From Chaenocephalus aceratus (Eukaryota; Chordata; Actinopteri; Perciformes; Channichthyidae), in the NCBI GenBank assembly GCA_023974075.1, contig JAMFTG010000695.1:1-64000 (forward strand): 64,000 bases of DNA. The letters are read 5' to 3'. Of the stretch, positions 13,388 to 25,440 are shown one piece after another. Position numbers and translations under genes: made by a program. The stretch's first letter is position 1; each line of letters opens with the position of its first letter. The notes beneath the pieces were generated by a model that did not search any database, had not been told where the DNA came from, and saw nothing but the letters and a program-made list of their open reading frames with translations.

Positions 13388-14307
13388 GCCCTGTCACACT
13401 GTCCCGAATTGACACCCGATGGACACACGATAAAGGAAATGTTCAAATTCGGCTGTGTGATCGTAGCAACATCGCGCCCTTCGTGAGGGCATCTAAGCCA
13501 TCGTATGACCGCCGGTGGAGTTTCTCAGCTCCGGCAGCAACTTCGTGAGCGGCAACTTCGTAAGGCACTCGTGAGGGCATCTTGTCAAATCGTGTCATTC
13601 TTCGTGTTATCATCGGTGCATTCGCCCTCACTCTGATCGGGGCGAATGCCCGATGGCACCGATGATAACAAGATGCCCTCACGATGGCCTTACGAAGGGC
13701 AAAATTGACACACGAATTCAACACGAAAATGAACCTTCTCAAGGTCCTTCGGCAATTTTTTGGCATGCCAAAGATTTTGCTGCCGCTCACGAAGTTTGCT
13801 GCCGGAGCCTGAGAAACTCCACCAGCGGTCATACGATGGCTTAAGATGCCCTCACGAATGGCCCGATGTTGCTACGATCACAGCCGAATTTGAACATTTC
13901 CTTTATCGTGTGTCCATCGGGTTGTTTTATTGCACATACAAAATCATGTAAATATATTATGTAAATAACCCAATTTGTGTTCTGGATGAAACTAAAAAGG
14001 AGACAATATATTATTTTGAAGGACAGGTTGACAGGAAGGTGTGTTGTTATGGAAACAACATTACGGAGAAAACGTAATATTTTCTACATATAAAGACGGA
14101 TAAAGTAAAGAACAAAGTCTGAAGATATCAGTACAGTATCATAGTACTGTAACATAATTGTTTTTGGTTCTTTCATTGCGGTTGTATGTCTTAACTGTAA
14201 TGTAATGTTGCCTTCGTGTACGGTTCGGGGCCATCTTCGTGCGAAATTCACAATTCCATATTCGTGTGTCCATCGGGTGTCAATTTTGGGACAGTGTGAC
14301 AGGGGCT
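13388..14307. mobile_element. palindromic TTAA-flanked DNA transposon, copy 1
   Basis: Ends GCCCTGTCACACTGTCCC and GGGACAGTGTGACAGGGGC, bordered by TTAA at 13384-13387 and 14308-14311. From about 13411 to 13921 the DNA folds back on itself around a centre near 13634. No transposase was seen. TTAA duplication suggests a piggyBac or Kolobok-type mobiliser, but an 8-bp duplication (roughly GCTTAAGC) cannot be excluded. Confidence 0.8.
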
Positions 14308-14417
14308 TTAAGCAGGGGGACACGTCTGGCACTGCAGGGTTTGAGTCCCTGGCGGCGTAGTGTGACTGGGTAGCCTTTGTTACTGAGTCCCAGCTCTGCA
14401 GGTCATTGACTCGGGTC

Positions 14418-14480
14418 CCCCCGGGGGGGCGGGAGCGGGCGCACCGCGCGGGGAGCAGGGGGACCCCACGGGGGGAGAGC
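14418..14480. other. G/C-rich block at the satellite border
   Basis: A short run of C and G homopolymers lies between the broken Tc1 relic and the unit 3 satellite. It marks a rearrangement breakpoint. No gene. Confidence 0.6.
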
Positions 14481-15875
14481 GAAGAGAACACAAGACAACA
14501 CAAGACAAGAGAACACAACAGAAGACAAGAGAGAGACAAGACAAGACAACACAAGACAACACAACACAAGAGAACAAGACAAGACGACAACACAGACAAA
14601 GACAACACAACACAAGACAACACAAGACAACACAAGACAACACAAGACAACACAACACAAGACAAGACAACACAAGACAAGAGAACACAACACAAGACAA
14701 GACAACACAACACAAGACAAGACAACACAAGACAAGAGAACACAAGACAACACAAGACAACACAAGAGAACACAAGACAACACAAGACACACAACACAAG
14801 ACAACACAATACAAGAGACACAACAAGACAACAAGATAACACAACAATAGCAACACAAGAAACACAACACAAGACAAGACAAGAGAACACAACACAAGAC
14901 AACACAAGACAACACAAGCAACAATACAAAGAACACAACACAATACAAGACAACACAACACAAGACAAGACAACACAAACAAGAGAACACAAGACAACAC
15001 AAGAGAACACAAGACAACACAAGAGAACACAACACAAGACAACACAATACAAGATAACACAACAGAAGACAATACAATAGAACACAACAAAACACAACAC
15101 AAGAACACAACACAAGACAATACAAGATAACACAACACAAGACAACACAATACAACACAAGAGAACACAATAACAAGAGACACACAACACAACAAGATAA
15201 CACAAGACAACAAACACAACAACACAATAGAACACAACACAATAAACACAACATAAGACATACAAGATAACACAACACAACACAACACATACAAACACAA
15301 TACACACAAGACAACACAAGACAATAGAACACAACACAAGACAACACAAGAAACACATAAACACAACACAATACAATATAACACAATACAACACACAACA
15401 CAAGACAATAGATAGAACACAATACAACACAATACAATACAACACAATCCAAGACAAGACAATACAACACATACAATACAACACAAGATAACACAACACA
15501 ATATAACATAATATAACACCATACAACACACACAATATAACACAATACAACACAATACCACAATAAATACAATACAACACAATACAACACAATACAACAC
15601 AACACAATACAATATAACACAATACAACACATACACACAATATAATACAATACAACACAATACAACACAATACAACACAACACAATACAATATAACACAA
15701 TACAACACAACACAATACAAATATATAACACAATACAACACAATACAACACAATACAAGACAATACAATACAACACAATACAATACAACACAATATAACA
15801 CAACACAATATAACACAATACAATAAACACAAACACAACACAATACAATATAACATAATATAACTCATCACAAAA
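14480..15875. repeat. expanded pentamer satellite, unit 3, with compositional shift
   Basis: About 1.4 kb, twice the length in units 1 and 2. The left half is dominated by AAGACAACAC-type pentamers (T replaced by G), while the right half returns to the ATACA/ATATA type of the other units. The 600-codon reverse-strand open frame across it is an artefact of the missing stop trinucleotides. Confidence 0.93.
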
Positions 15876-17666
15876 TAATTCAACACAAATCGATAGAATA
15901 CGCTTTTTTTAGGTTTACAACTTCTCTGTCTTCATGGAGGCTCTGCTCTCTTTGCCCTCGGTTCCTTTTCCAGTGAAGTAACCAGATGTGCAGGATGTTC
16001 AGGTCCGACAGGCCCTGTGTGGGTGTGCTATGCATTGGTAAAACAAAAGAGGCGTCCTCACGCCATCTTGTTTACAACTGCTTTACCAAAAACGTAGCTA
16101 GGTAAATGCACTGTTACAAGTGATGGACCAGCTGGGTTCAAAATAAAAGTGATTTCTGATTGCTAGCTCTTGGCCGCATTGATCCGTAAATTAGGTTGGA
16201 TTACAATAACATTTGACAAGACAATTGACTGGGAAAATTAGTATACCTGATTTAAAGTTAAAGCGATGTGCCATTTTGTATTATTGTGCAAAGGTTCACA
16301 TAAGTTAAAATATAAATAAGTAGTTTTAGGGAGGTCGAACTCTAAGCTGTTCTGACTGCACCAAGTCTGTAGCATGACTCATCCCTGTCTATTGAGGCTC
16401 AATGAAAAAGAGTAGAAATGCCTCATTATGAAATAAGGATTATGATTGAAAGCATGATTTGCTCTTGAGTTATAATAATCAAAAATGATTAATCATTGTT
16501 TTTTTAAACAATTTTTGACATTCAGTGTTTCGTTTTTTATAAAAAAAAATGTTGATGTATTTCTATGAAAAATACAAAAATATAAAGAAGATATCAGCCT
16601 CTTTCACCATGGGTTAACACATAGCATGTTGTGCCATTGTCCTTAAAACATGTCAAATAGTTTAGATGTAGGCTATACCTATGGTGATATACAAACCAAT
16701 AAAACCAAATATGTACATTTAAAGTGGACCTATCATGCTATATTTGAAACATATATGGTAGGGCCATACCTATACAAAACATGTCTGTGAATTTTTGTTT
16801 TGTTTAAAATACCAAACAGTTCACCCATTACAGCCATGCCTCATACTGCTCAAACCCCTCTTTTGCAGCCCTGTTAGAGAAACGCGGATCTTGGGTCCTT
16901 AGCTGAAAAAAAGAAAGAAGAGGAGGCGGAGCTAATGCCTGATCAGAATTCTACCGGAGATAAAGTTAAATTCTGCTGTGATAAAACGCCATCCTGTTCT
17001 AAACCACATCAAGGATTATTTCTGAAACAGTATGGAGCTCAAATGCTTTTTCTCTTGCAGGTTTATCACAAGGTGAGTTCTTTTTTATTTCCTGCTTTCT
17101 AAACACAAGTGCTCTCCAGCACAGGTTAGCTCTGAGTGTTAGCGAGGCTTGCTAATGTAGACAAAGACGAGATTACGTCCAAAACACGTCAGGCACTAGG
17201 CTTGTTTGAGACAAGCAAGACTTGCGCAGACCTGCGCAGTTGCGATCAACGTCTTGCTAGTGCGTTGCATGATGGTTAGTCATTTTATCCGACTTGCTCT
17301 GGAGGCTCGCCCACATGAGACTTTGAAATCTCGCGGGACAAAGACGCCCGCAGCCTTGAGAGCGAGGCGAGGCGAGTTGGCGCAGTTGCTCTCCACGAGA
17401 TGCGGAAGCGAAATGCTTGATGGGAAGCGACTCGCTGGTCTCTCGAGCTGAGCGCTCATTGGTGGTTTTACCACGTGCTGCTGATGAAACTCTCCCATTG
17501 GCTGGCAAAAGTTTGTTGTTGTTTTGTGTCAGTTTTACGTCGCCACATCCATTCCCATTTTCCATCATTGTTCCACAATGTTTATCATCATGAAATTAAT
17601 ATCTATATATGTTATACTATACTGCTTACCGTTTTCATACTTTATATATCTTAGCATATTCATACA

Positions 17667-17890
17667 CTGTTCATACTGCTCACAGGCTGATTCTAGTGTA
17701 TTCATACACACTGTTCATACTGCTCACAGGCTGATATCTAGTGTATTCATACACACTGTTCATACTGCTCACAGGCTGATATCTAGTGTATTCATACACA
17801 CTGTTCATACTGCTCTCAGGCTGATATCTAGTGTATTCATACACACTGTTCATACTGCTCACAGGCTGATATCTAGTGTATTCATACCCC
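17667..17890. repeat. 45-bp tandem repeat, five copies
   Basis: Copies start at 17667, 17711, 17756, 17801 and 17846, each with CTGTTCATACTGCTC and ending GTGTATTCATACACA. Period 45 bp (44 for the first). It lies inside the TA-flanked element. Confidence 0.9.
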
Positions 17891-17929
17891 ACTGTTTATT
17901 CATCATTCTATATGTTATTCTGTAGATTG

Positions 17930-18045
17930 TGTAATTACTTTCCACTTCACTGCTTGTTGCACCTGGTTAGAAGCTAAACTGCATTTCGTTGTCTCAGTAC
18001 CTGTAATATGTGCAATAACAATAAAGTTTAATCTAATCTTGAGCA
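17930..18045 (+). repeat. retrotransposon 3' end with AATAAAG and TAATC tail
   Basis: CATTTCGTTGTCTCAGTACC followed by CAATAACAATAAAG and TTTAATCTAATC is a 3'-end pattern common to fish LINE/SINE families. Coding sequence is absent. Confidence 0.5.
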
Positions 18046-18915
18046 GGAACAAATGTATTTACTTAGTACATATCTGACATTAACGATTAAACACATTTGT
18101 GCATTCTTTATAAATGCAAACCGAGTCAAGCCGACTCCGGAGGAGGCGGTATGCACCTTAAAGTTGTTTGCAATCCGCCAAAAAACCGAGAGAAGAAGAA
18201 GAAGAATGCGAAGAAGAAGATGAAGAAGAAGCCGACTCGGAGCTGTCCGACTTCAGGCGAGCTTTTTGACACCTCCCCCGGCTGCGATCGGCTACTCTCG
18301 TCTACTTTCGAGGCGAGCCGCAATGTGTCTCAAACAAGCCTATTGTTTCTGATAGCAACTCTCTGTGGGTCCGCTGACGATTTGACGTCAGTTCGGATGG
18401 AATCTGTATCTGCTCGTTGTACTCCTGTTTTTAAAAGATTTGGGTACGGAGGAAAAGAGAGAGGGTTTTATTTTCTGACGCTGCGTGAGTTCCCCGACGC
18501 ACCGGGGACACGTATGTATAAAAGACATCACAAAGTGCATTTTGCATGAAGGAATGAAGGAGAAACCTTTGTTTATCTGTATATCAGAAGCTCTCAGTTT
18601 AACACAGCACAGTTATTTAACTAGTCACTTTTTACACAGGAACATTTCCGTCAGTGTGAGTTAAAGTTTTCTGGGCTGCTGACGGAAAACAAAGGCCTGG
18701 GAAGGCAAATAACACTTGACCCTGACCTGAAGTATCCTCATTAGGGGTTACTGTAGTGACATCATGACAATATGACTGTTAGCAGGACTCTTACTTTTGT
18801 TTTAGGGAATGGTTGTGTGTTTTGATATTAATGCCCTTCAGCTGTGATTTATTATTTATTTGTGTGTTTATATCGTGCAAAAGGCTGCTACAGTTGACCC
18901 AATGCTCTTGAGTTT

Positions 18916-19959
18916 AAGATAAGATAAGATAATACTTTATTGATCCCAATTTGGGAAATGTTTGCGTTGTAGCAGCATGAAAAAGACATGGCATTGTACA
19001 ATATAAATTCAAAGAAATAAACAAGAAAGTAGCAAATATACATGTTGAATTAACAAGGTATTATGTATACATACATATATACATAAATATATGACCGATG
19101 GAATATTTAAATACAGAAAAGTATAAATGTAAAATGTACAATGTGGTTTTATTACAAGAGAAACTATATTTGTTGGACAGAGTTATGGCAGTGGGCAGGA
19201 ATGTGTTCCTGTATCGGTCCTTGTGACAGCGGAGCTGCAGCAGTCTGTTGGAGAAGGAGCTCCGTTGACTGTCCAGCTGCAGGTGGAGAGGATGGGTGGG
19301 TTATCCATCATGGACAACAGCCTGTTCAGTGTCCTCCTCTCCACCACAGCTTCAAAGGGGTCCAGCTTGATGCCGATGACAGACCCAGCTTTCCTGATCA
19401 CTTTATTGATCCTGCTGGTGTCACCGGCTCTGATGCCCCCCCCCCCCAGCAGACTGCAGCAAAGAAGAGTGCACTGGCCACAACAGACTAGAAGATCTCC
19501 AGCATCTTGCTGCACACGTGGAAGGATCTCAGCTTCCTCAGAACATAGAGTCTGCTCATCCCCTTCTTGTGCACAGCGTCAGTGTTGATCCTCCAGTTCA
19601 GCCCATTGTCTAAGTGCACTCCCAGGTATTTGTAGTCCTCCACAACAGCCACACTCTCCCAGAATGCACAGGGGCTGAGGAGACGTCCTCTTCCTCCTGA
19701 AATCAATGACCATCTCTCTGGTCTTGGCCACATTCAGAAGCAGATGATTTCTTCCAGTCCACTCTACAAAATCACCCACCATGCTCTGTCCTTCTCCTCC
19801 CGTCCATCCCTTATACACCCTACCACTGCAGAGTCATCCCACAACCTCTGCAGGTGGCATGACTGAGTGGTATTGAAAGTCAGAGGTGTACAAGGTGAAC
19901 AGGAAAGGAGACAGCACAGTCTCAGTGGGGCTCCTATACTACCAAGCACCACATCAGAG
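18916..19959 (-). pseudogene. LINE-B non-LTR retrotransposon 3' half, copy 3
   Basis: Third copy of the same truncated element, again with private small indels (for example near 19650 within ILGE). Reverse frames carry NHLLLNVAKTREMVIDF and KLDPFEAVVERRTLNRLL. Confidence 0.85.
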
Positions 19960-20584
19960 GCAAGGGCAGCAGAGGGGGGATGCTGAAGCCAGGCTGAATG
20001 GTGGAGGAGAGGTGTGAAGTGGAGGTGGAGGAGACAGCAGCAGCGGGCAGATAGCTGAACCTATTAAAAAAGGTTTTGGTTTCTCACATTGGTTTCTCAC
20101 AGCATCTCTGTAAAGTATGTGTATTCACTCTCTGTCCTAAACGGCTTGTTGGAGCTCGCCCCCCCCCCCTGTGAGTCCAGCGTGCTCTGATTGGTCAAGC
20201 GACATGCAGCTGCTCGTGAGGAGCTGCTGTGAGGAGCAGACAGGGCTTCCGAGTCGGCGAAACAAATACAGGAGAACAAGCAAAACTCACCCTGAGCACA
20301 CACAGACACTCACAGCCGAAGTAAAAACAATAAGTGTGGCTTGATATTGAGTATGACAAAGGTTTATAACGCTGTGAGAATGGGTCTGCGGAGAGCATTT
20401 CTCCGCCATCCCAACTTAGCAGTCCGAAAAACCAGGGGCGTCGCCTGGACCTGGACACATTCGGGGCTTAGCCCACAGTGGCGGTGCTACAGTCGAATTT
20501 TCTACTGCAAGACTCCCCACACGCACATACACAATTGCGCCATCTGGTGTGACACACGTGTGCCTGCATTAGCTTAGTTACGGC
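19960..20584. repeat. duplicated non-coding block X, copy 2
   Basis: Copy of 12497-13130 following LINE-B of unit 3. No gene recognised. Confidence 0.7.
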
Positions 20585-20841
20585 AATGGATTGTGGGAGA
20601 TTCTCAAAGCACGTGAGGATCTCTTGAGGGTAAGGTGCCTGTATTATCTCGGTGGACAAAATGTATGGTGTTCTTTGGATGCAACTCAGCATTCTTTCTC
20701 CTCCAAGCACGTCTAGTTGAGTTTTTACCAACATTTCTATTTTGGTTTCATCTGACCATATGACATTCTCCCAATCCTCTTCTGGATCATCTAAATGCTC
20801 TCTCGCAAACTTCAGACGGGCCTGGACATGTACTGGCTTAA
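20585..20841 (-). pseudogene. Tc1/mariner transposase fragment, array copy 2 (first part)
   Basis: Reverse frames carry ENVMWSDETKIE-like sequence around 20740-20770 followed by degraded DDE-domain sequence. It continues after the insertion at 21758. Confidence 0.8.
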
Positions 20842-21757
20842 GCCCCTGTCACACTGTCCCGAAATTGACACCCGATGGACACACGATAAAGGAAATGTTC
20901 AAATTCGGCTGTGATCGTAGCAACATCGCGCCCTTCGTGAGGGCATCTAAGCCATCGTATGACCGCCGGTGGAGTTTCTCAGGCTCCGGCAGCAACTTCG
21001 TGAGCGGCAACTTGGTAAGGCACTCGTGAGGGCATCTTGTCAAATCGTGTCATCTTCGTGTTATCATCGGTGCATTCACCCTCACTCTGATCGGGGCGAA
21101 TGCCCGATGGCACCGATGATAACAAGATGCCCTCACGATGGCTTTACGAAGGGCAAAATTGACACACGAATTCAACACGAAAATGAACCTTCGCAAGGTC
21201 CTTCGGCAATTTGTTGGCATGCCAAAGATTTTGCCACCGCTCACGAAGTTGCTGCCGGAGCCTGAGAAACTCCACCAGCGGTCATACGATGGCTTAGATG
21301 CCCTCACGAATGGCCCGATGTTGCTACGATCACAGCCGAATTTGAACATTTCCTTTATCGTGTGTCCATCGGGTTGTTTTATTGCACATCAAAATCATGT
21401 AAATATATTATGTAAATAACCCAATTTGTGTTCTGTGAAACTAAAAAGGATATAATATATTATTTTGAAGGACAGTTGACAGGAAGTTGTTGTTGTTATG
21501 GAAACAACATTACGGAGAAAACGTAATATTTTCTACATATAAAGACGGATAAAGTAAAGAACAAAGTCTGAAGATATCAGTACAGTATCATAGTACTGTA
21601 ACATAATTGTTTTTGGTTCTTTCATTGCGGTTGTATGTCTTAAATGTAATGTAAATGTTGCCTTCGTGTACGGTTCGGGGCCATCTTCGTGCGAAATTCA
21701 CAATTCCATATTCGTGTGTCCATCGGGTGTCAATTTTGGGACAGTGTGACAGGGGCT
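20842..21757. mobile_element. palindromic TTAA-flanked DNA transposon, copy 2
   Basis: Same element in the same place of the Tc1 relic (TTAA at 20838-20841 and 21758-21761), so it was copied with the array. The palindrome runs about 20870-21374. Confidence 0.8.
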
Positions 21758-22481
21758 TTAAGCAGGGGGACACGTCTGGCACTGCAGGATTTGAGTCCCT
21801 GGCGGCGTAGTGTGTTACTGATGGTAGCCTTTGTTACTTTGGTCCAGCTCTCTGCAGGTCATGGACTCGGTCCCCCCTGTGGTTCTGGGATCTTTGCTCA
21901 CCGTCTCTTCTTGTGATCACTTTGACCCCACAGGGTGAGATCTTGCGTGGAGCCCCAGATCGAGGGAGATTATCAGTGGTTTGTATGTCTTCCATTTTCT
22001 AATAATTGCTCCCACAGTTGATTTCTTCACACCAAGCTGCTTACCTGTTGCAGATTCAGTCTTCCCAGCCTGGTGCAGGTCTACCATTTGTTTCTGGTGT
22101 CCTTTGACAGCTCTTTGGTCTTGGCCATAGTGGAGTTTGGAGTGTGGCTGTTTGAGGTTGTGGACAGGTGTCTTTTATACTGATAACGAGTTCAAACAGG
22201 TGCCATTAATACAGTTAACGAGTGGAGGACAGAGGAGGCTCTTAAAGAAGACGTTACAGGTCTGTGAGAGCCAGACATCTTGTTTGTTTGTAGGTGACCA
22301 AATACTTATTTTACCAATTAATTCATTAAAAATCCTACAAAGTGACTTCCTGGATTCTTTCCCCCATTCTGTCTCTCATAGTTGAAGTGTACCTAGGATG
22401 AACATTACAGGCCTCTCTCATCTTTTTAAGCAGGAGAACTTGCACAATTGGTGGCTGACTAAATACTTTTTTGCCCCACTG
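21758..22481 (-). mobile_element. Tc1/mariner relic, N-terminal half and terminal repeat
   Basis: Contains the N-terminal part of the transposase in reverse (helix-turn-helix region around 22000-22120) and ends in the Tc1-type terminal repeat AGTATTTAGTCAGCCACC (reverse) with ...TTTTTTGCCCCACTG then TA at 22482-22483. Truncated and frameshifted, non-functional. Confidence 0.82.
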
Positions 22482-22483
22482 TA

Positions 22484-23090
22484 TTTCAAACTCTAACTTC
22501 ATTTTAAGGACATGTCGGCCAGGGGTGAGGAGCTATTTGTTTAAGCACCGGATTTGCAAAAAAGGAGAGTCTGTAAACCAGTCTGCCTTGATCTATGAAT
22601 TCATGTCCGGGACTCTCGCGGTATCTGCTGCCCGCAGCTGTTTTATAGAAGGAAAACCTCCTTCACTTCATGAAATGGCTGCAGCATCAGGAGGCATCCT
22701 GTAGGAATCCCTGCCCCTCCTCACCTTGTCCCTCAGCTCATGCTGGATCCTCCTCAGCAGTGATTTTTTCCCAGACTTAAAAGCTTCCTTATTTAAAAGA
22801 GTTTTCAGGTCACTAGTAATCCAGGGTTTATTGTTGGGGAAACAGTTGACAGTTTTAGCCGGTAATGTTGTTTGCTCACAGAAGTTGATGTATTCTGTGA
22901 TGCAGTCAGTCATGTTGTTGATGTCCTCTTCATGTGACACACAAAGCACATCCCAGTCAGTGGTCTCAAAGCAGTCCTGTAGGGCCTCACTGGCCTCTGG
23001 AGTCCACTTCCTCACAGTCCTGGTGGATACAGGCTGCCTCTGAACCAGTGGGACATATTTAGGTGCCAAAAAGACGAGGTTGTGTGGAGT
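22484..23090 (-). pseudogene. non-LTR retrotransposon fragment (endonuclease-to-RT linker)
   Basis: The reverse frame 23069-22668 reads RTVRKWTPEASEALQDCFE, TDWDVLC, ITEYINFC, NNKPWITSDLK and ELRDKVRRGRDSYR, the linker between endonuclease and reverse transcriptase of a common fish CR1/Rex-like LINE. It may be the 5' counterpart of LINE-B. Neither flanking catalytic domain is present. Confidence 0.75.
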
Positions 23091-23215
23091 CTATTTTGAT
23101 ATAACATTACATACATTCTTATTATTACATTATATGCTTATTGTGCTCATAAGATGTTGCTATGACTATAACATAAATAGACACAATCACCAATCCCAGG
23201 TTCTGAACAGGCTTG

Positions 23216-24220
23216 CCAGTTAAGCCCTGAGCCTGTTTTTCAGGTCTCAAGCTCGAAAATGACATTCCCAGAACAAATGACTATAACTTCACTTCACTTT
23301 TTCTCAAAGCAATGATAAACCTGTGAGTTGGATGTAGAAAAGTCAGAATCAATATAAATTATTTTAAAATTTAAAGTAAATTCAGATTGAACATTATAAA
23401 TGATAGTGTCCGTCCAAAATGCAAAACAAGTGACATTTGACCTTTTTAGAGAGGTTTAGAAGAAAGAAAAAAACCACTTCTGGTGCATTTTCCATATCTT
23501 GGTCGATTTTGATGATTGACACCTCTTTTTAACCGTTAGAGCCAATAGAATCGAGGGGAAGTTCCTAAAGTCCATCTAAACATTACCCATTGGTGAATGA
23601 GTGATGCATAGCCAGAATGCCCAAAACCGGAAGCTGTCATACACTCTCGTAGCAGCTAATATGAAATCTCCGTTATTGACATAAATATGAAGATGGATTA
23701 TCAGTAATAATTTCAAAGTGACACAGACACATTGAATTAACCTATGGATCAACCTTCAGCAGTGTTTTTATCGTTGTAATGCCATTGAACACGACTTTTG
23801 ATCAGAAACAGCAAAAGGTAAGACAATGACCCGTTTTTGCTACCTAAAGCTACGTTGTGTGATGTCTGTGTTTGCTTCCCATGCCGCGAGTTCTGATCGC
23901 TCAGTGATGATACTTATATGTCTGGAATCTGTGGAATCTCAGCTTGCTAATTGATATCTTGTTTGAGCAGATTTGATAAGTAATAAGGGTATTTTACCTT
24001 GAGTTATGTGCTAATTGCGTCAGGGCTAATTCAGAGCCTTTTTTATTACCCTTATGTTTTGTTTAACTAAACATGGTTAATATTGTCTGATAGCTGAGTT
24101 TCTTCCCGTTAAGTGGATATGACACATTCATAGTTTATTAAATGTTAAGAAGCCCTCAGACGCTGTTTCTTGCAAGATGTTGCGTTTTGCCCCCGCCCGC
24201 GGGCCGTGGGGTTTAACTGG
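23216..24220. mobile_element. 1-kb DNA transposon 'P', copy A
   Basis: Inverted ends CCAGTTAAGCCC at 23216 and GGGTTTAACTGG at 24220. Non-coding. A second, 5'-truncated copy with large nested insertions lies in bpnt2 intron 3 (36420-42485), which shows where copy B was interrupted. Confidence 0.7.
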
Positions 24221-24274
24221 TTAACAGGTTAAAGTGTGAGTGGCGGTGGATGGGGAGGAGGTAACGTAAAATAT

Positions 24275-24450
24275 AGATTACATTACATTACATGTCACTT
24301 GTTAGACGCTCTTATCCAAAGCGACTTACATACTCAATACTGTGGGCATTCCCCACAGGAGCAATTTGGGGTGAAGTGTCTCAGGGACACAACGACATGC
24401 TGACTGCAGTGGGGTTTGAACCTGTGCTCCCCTGATCTGAACACCAACGC
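24275..24450. repeat. short interspersed repeat of the 'TCCAAAGCGACTTACA' type
   Basis: CATTACATTACATGTCAC followed by CTCTTATCCAAAGCGACTTA is a signature I know from many fish genomes. It is followed by an A-run at 24457-24471. Type (SINE or MITE) is not settled. Confidence 0.6.
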
Positions 24451-24471
24451 ACTTAAAAAAAAAAAAAAAAA

Positions 24472-25250
24472 TGTATTATCAAAAATAAACATTTAACAGT
24501 TCATCACAATTACATAAAGTACTTACAGCATATAACAAAGACACACATTTAAATCAAAACAGCTTCATAATTCCTGTCTCCGCCGGTCTTCGCTTCCCGG
24601 GCATGAAGCTGTTTACATGTGTTTTGAGATGCTAAATAAAAGTCTAGTTTGTACCTTTGATACCCCGCCTCCGACTCCCATCTCTCGGCACCACACTATG
24701 CCACAATTTTAGATTTAGATTTTGTTAAACTAATACGTTTGCACTGTGGACCAACACTATACATTGACGGGGAAGGGGGTAGCAATAAAGATAACACCAT
24801 TTTACCCAACATAACAGAAATAATATCGATAGCAGCGTCCCTAGCAACCACCTTGGTAACAATGAAAACGTTGTATCGACACAATTTCTTGAAGTAATCT
24901 TCGTTAGAACTAGCAAACTAAAGATCATGTACATCCACTGCACACATAATCTGAAATAACAACTCATATTTCTCGCATCAAATGACATCAAAGGGCATTT
25001 TAATCGCCAAACTAACTTTAAAATAGGCATTTTCCACCGAGAATAAAACGAATGTCGGCCATGTTTTTTTTTCTGCAGGGAGAAATGTGAAGATCACGTG
25101 ACCTAGACGCCAGCCATTGGAATGAATAGTGAAAAAAACGTAGGCATTTTACAATTTCAGAGGCGTTTTCGTAGAAATACTACGTCCTACGTTGTGGACC
25201 AACATAGTTATTACACGTTTTTTTATGAGACTGGGTTGGCTAAAACATAT
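24472..25250. other. intergenic, nothing recognised
   Basis: No ORF with recognisable content, no RNA gene and no clear repeat structure seen. Confidence 0.5.
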
Positions 25251-25254
25251 ACAT

Positions 25255-25440
25255 CGCAGGGTTTCCGTTAGCCGGTAATTACCGGTTTTTAGCAGTAACA
25301 TTTTATAAAAACCGGTAAATTCAAAACCTGCCGTTCAAAATGTCCGGTAATAATTAGGGATGCTCCGATCGATTGGCCGCCGATCATTATCAGCCGATAT
25401 TCACTCTTAATAGTTTGATCTGTGGCTGTGCTCTCTATAG
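25255..25440. repeat. MITE-like fragments
   Basis: GGGTTTCCGTTAGCCGGTAA with repeated ACCGGTAA motifs, followed by AGGGATGCTCCGATCGATTG and GCCGATCATTATCAGCCGAT, resembles the end of a hAT-type MITE common in fish. The second end was not found. Confidence 0.45.

Larger units (their letters stand above)
17199..18340. mobile_element. TA-flanked DNA transposon present only in unit 3
   Basis: Terminal inverted repeats GGCTTGTTTGAGACA and TGTCTCAAACAAGCC are flanked by TA at 17197-17198 and 18341-18342. The empty site is visible in units 1 and 2 as CAGGCATTGTTTC. The element is non-autonomous and carries a 45-bp tandem repeat and a retrotransposon 3' tail. A TA duplication suggests Tc1/mariner-type integration, but the family is not assigned. 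Confidence 0.8.
15876..18915. repeat. long non-coding spacer, unit 3, interrupted
   Basis: Copy of 3191-5083 split by the 17199-18340 element. No gene seen. Confidence 0.65.
14480..19959. repeat. tandem array unit 3 (no LINE-A, larger satellite, extra insertion)
   Basis: The satellite, spacer and LINE-B recur: the motif ACTCATCACAAAATAATTC lies at 3181, 9539 and 15863. LINE-A and the R repeat are absent from this unit. The satellite is twice as long, and a 1.14-kb element (17199-18340) interrupts the spacer. Confidence 0.88.

Noticed and set aside
14084..15886. 600-codon reverse-strand open frame rich in Cys, Val, Leu and Tyr (also 2423-3352 and 8859-9562)
   Set aside because: It crosses the pentamer satellite, which lacks TTA, CTA and TCA on the + strand, so all reverse frames stay open by composition. 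No domain, and several frames are open at once.
17667..17890. Regular 45-bp repeats resembling a CRISPR array
   Set aside because: Units are contiguous with no variable spacers, and the DNA is vertebrate.
18097..18549. 150-codon frame with a lysine-rich run
   Set aside because: It runs across the junction between the TA-flanked transposon and the spacer; the lysines come from a GAAGAA repeat.
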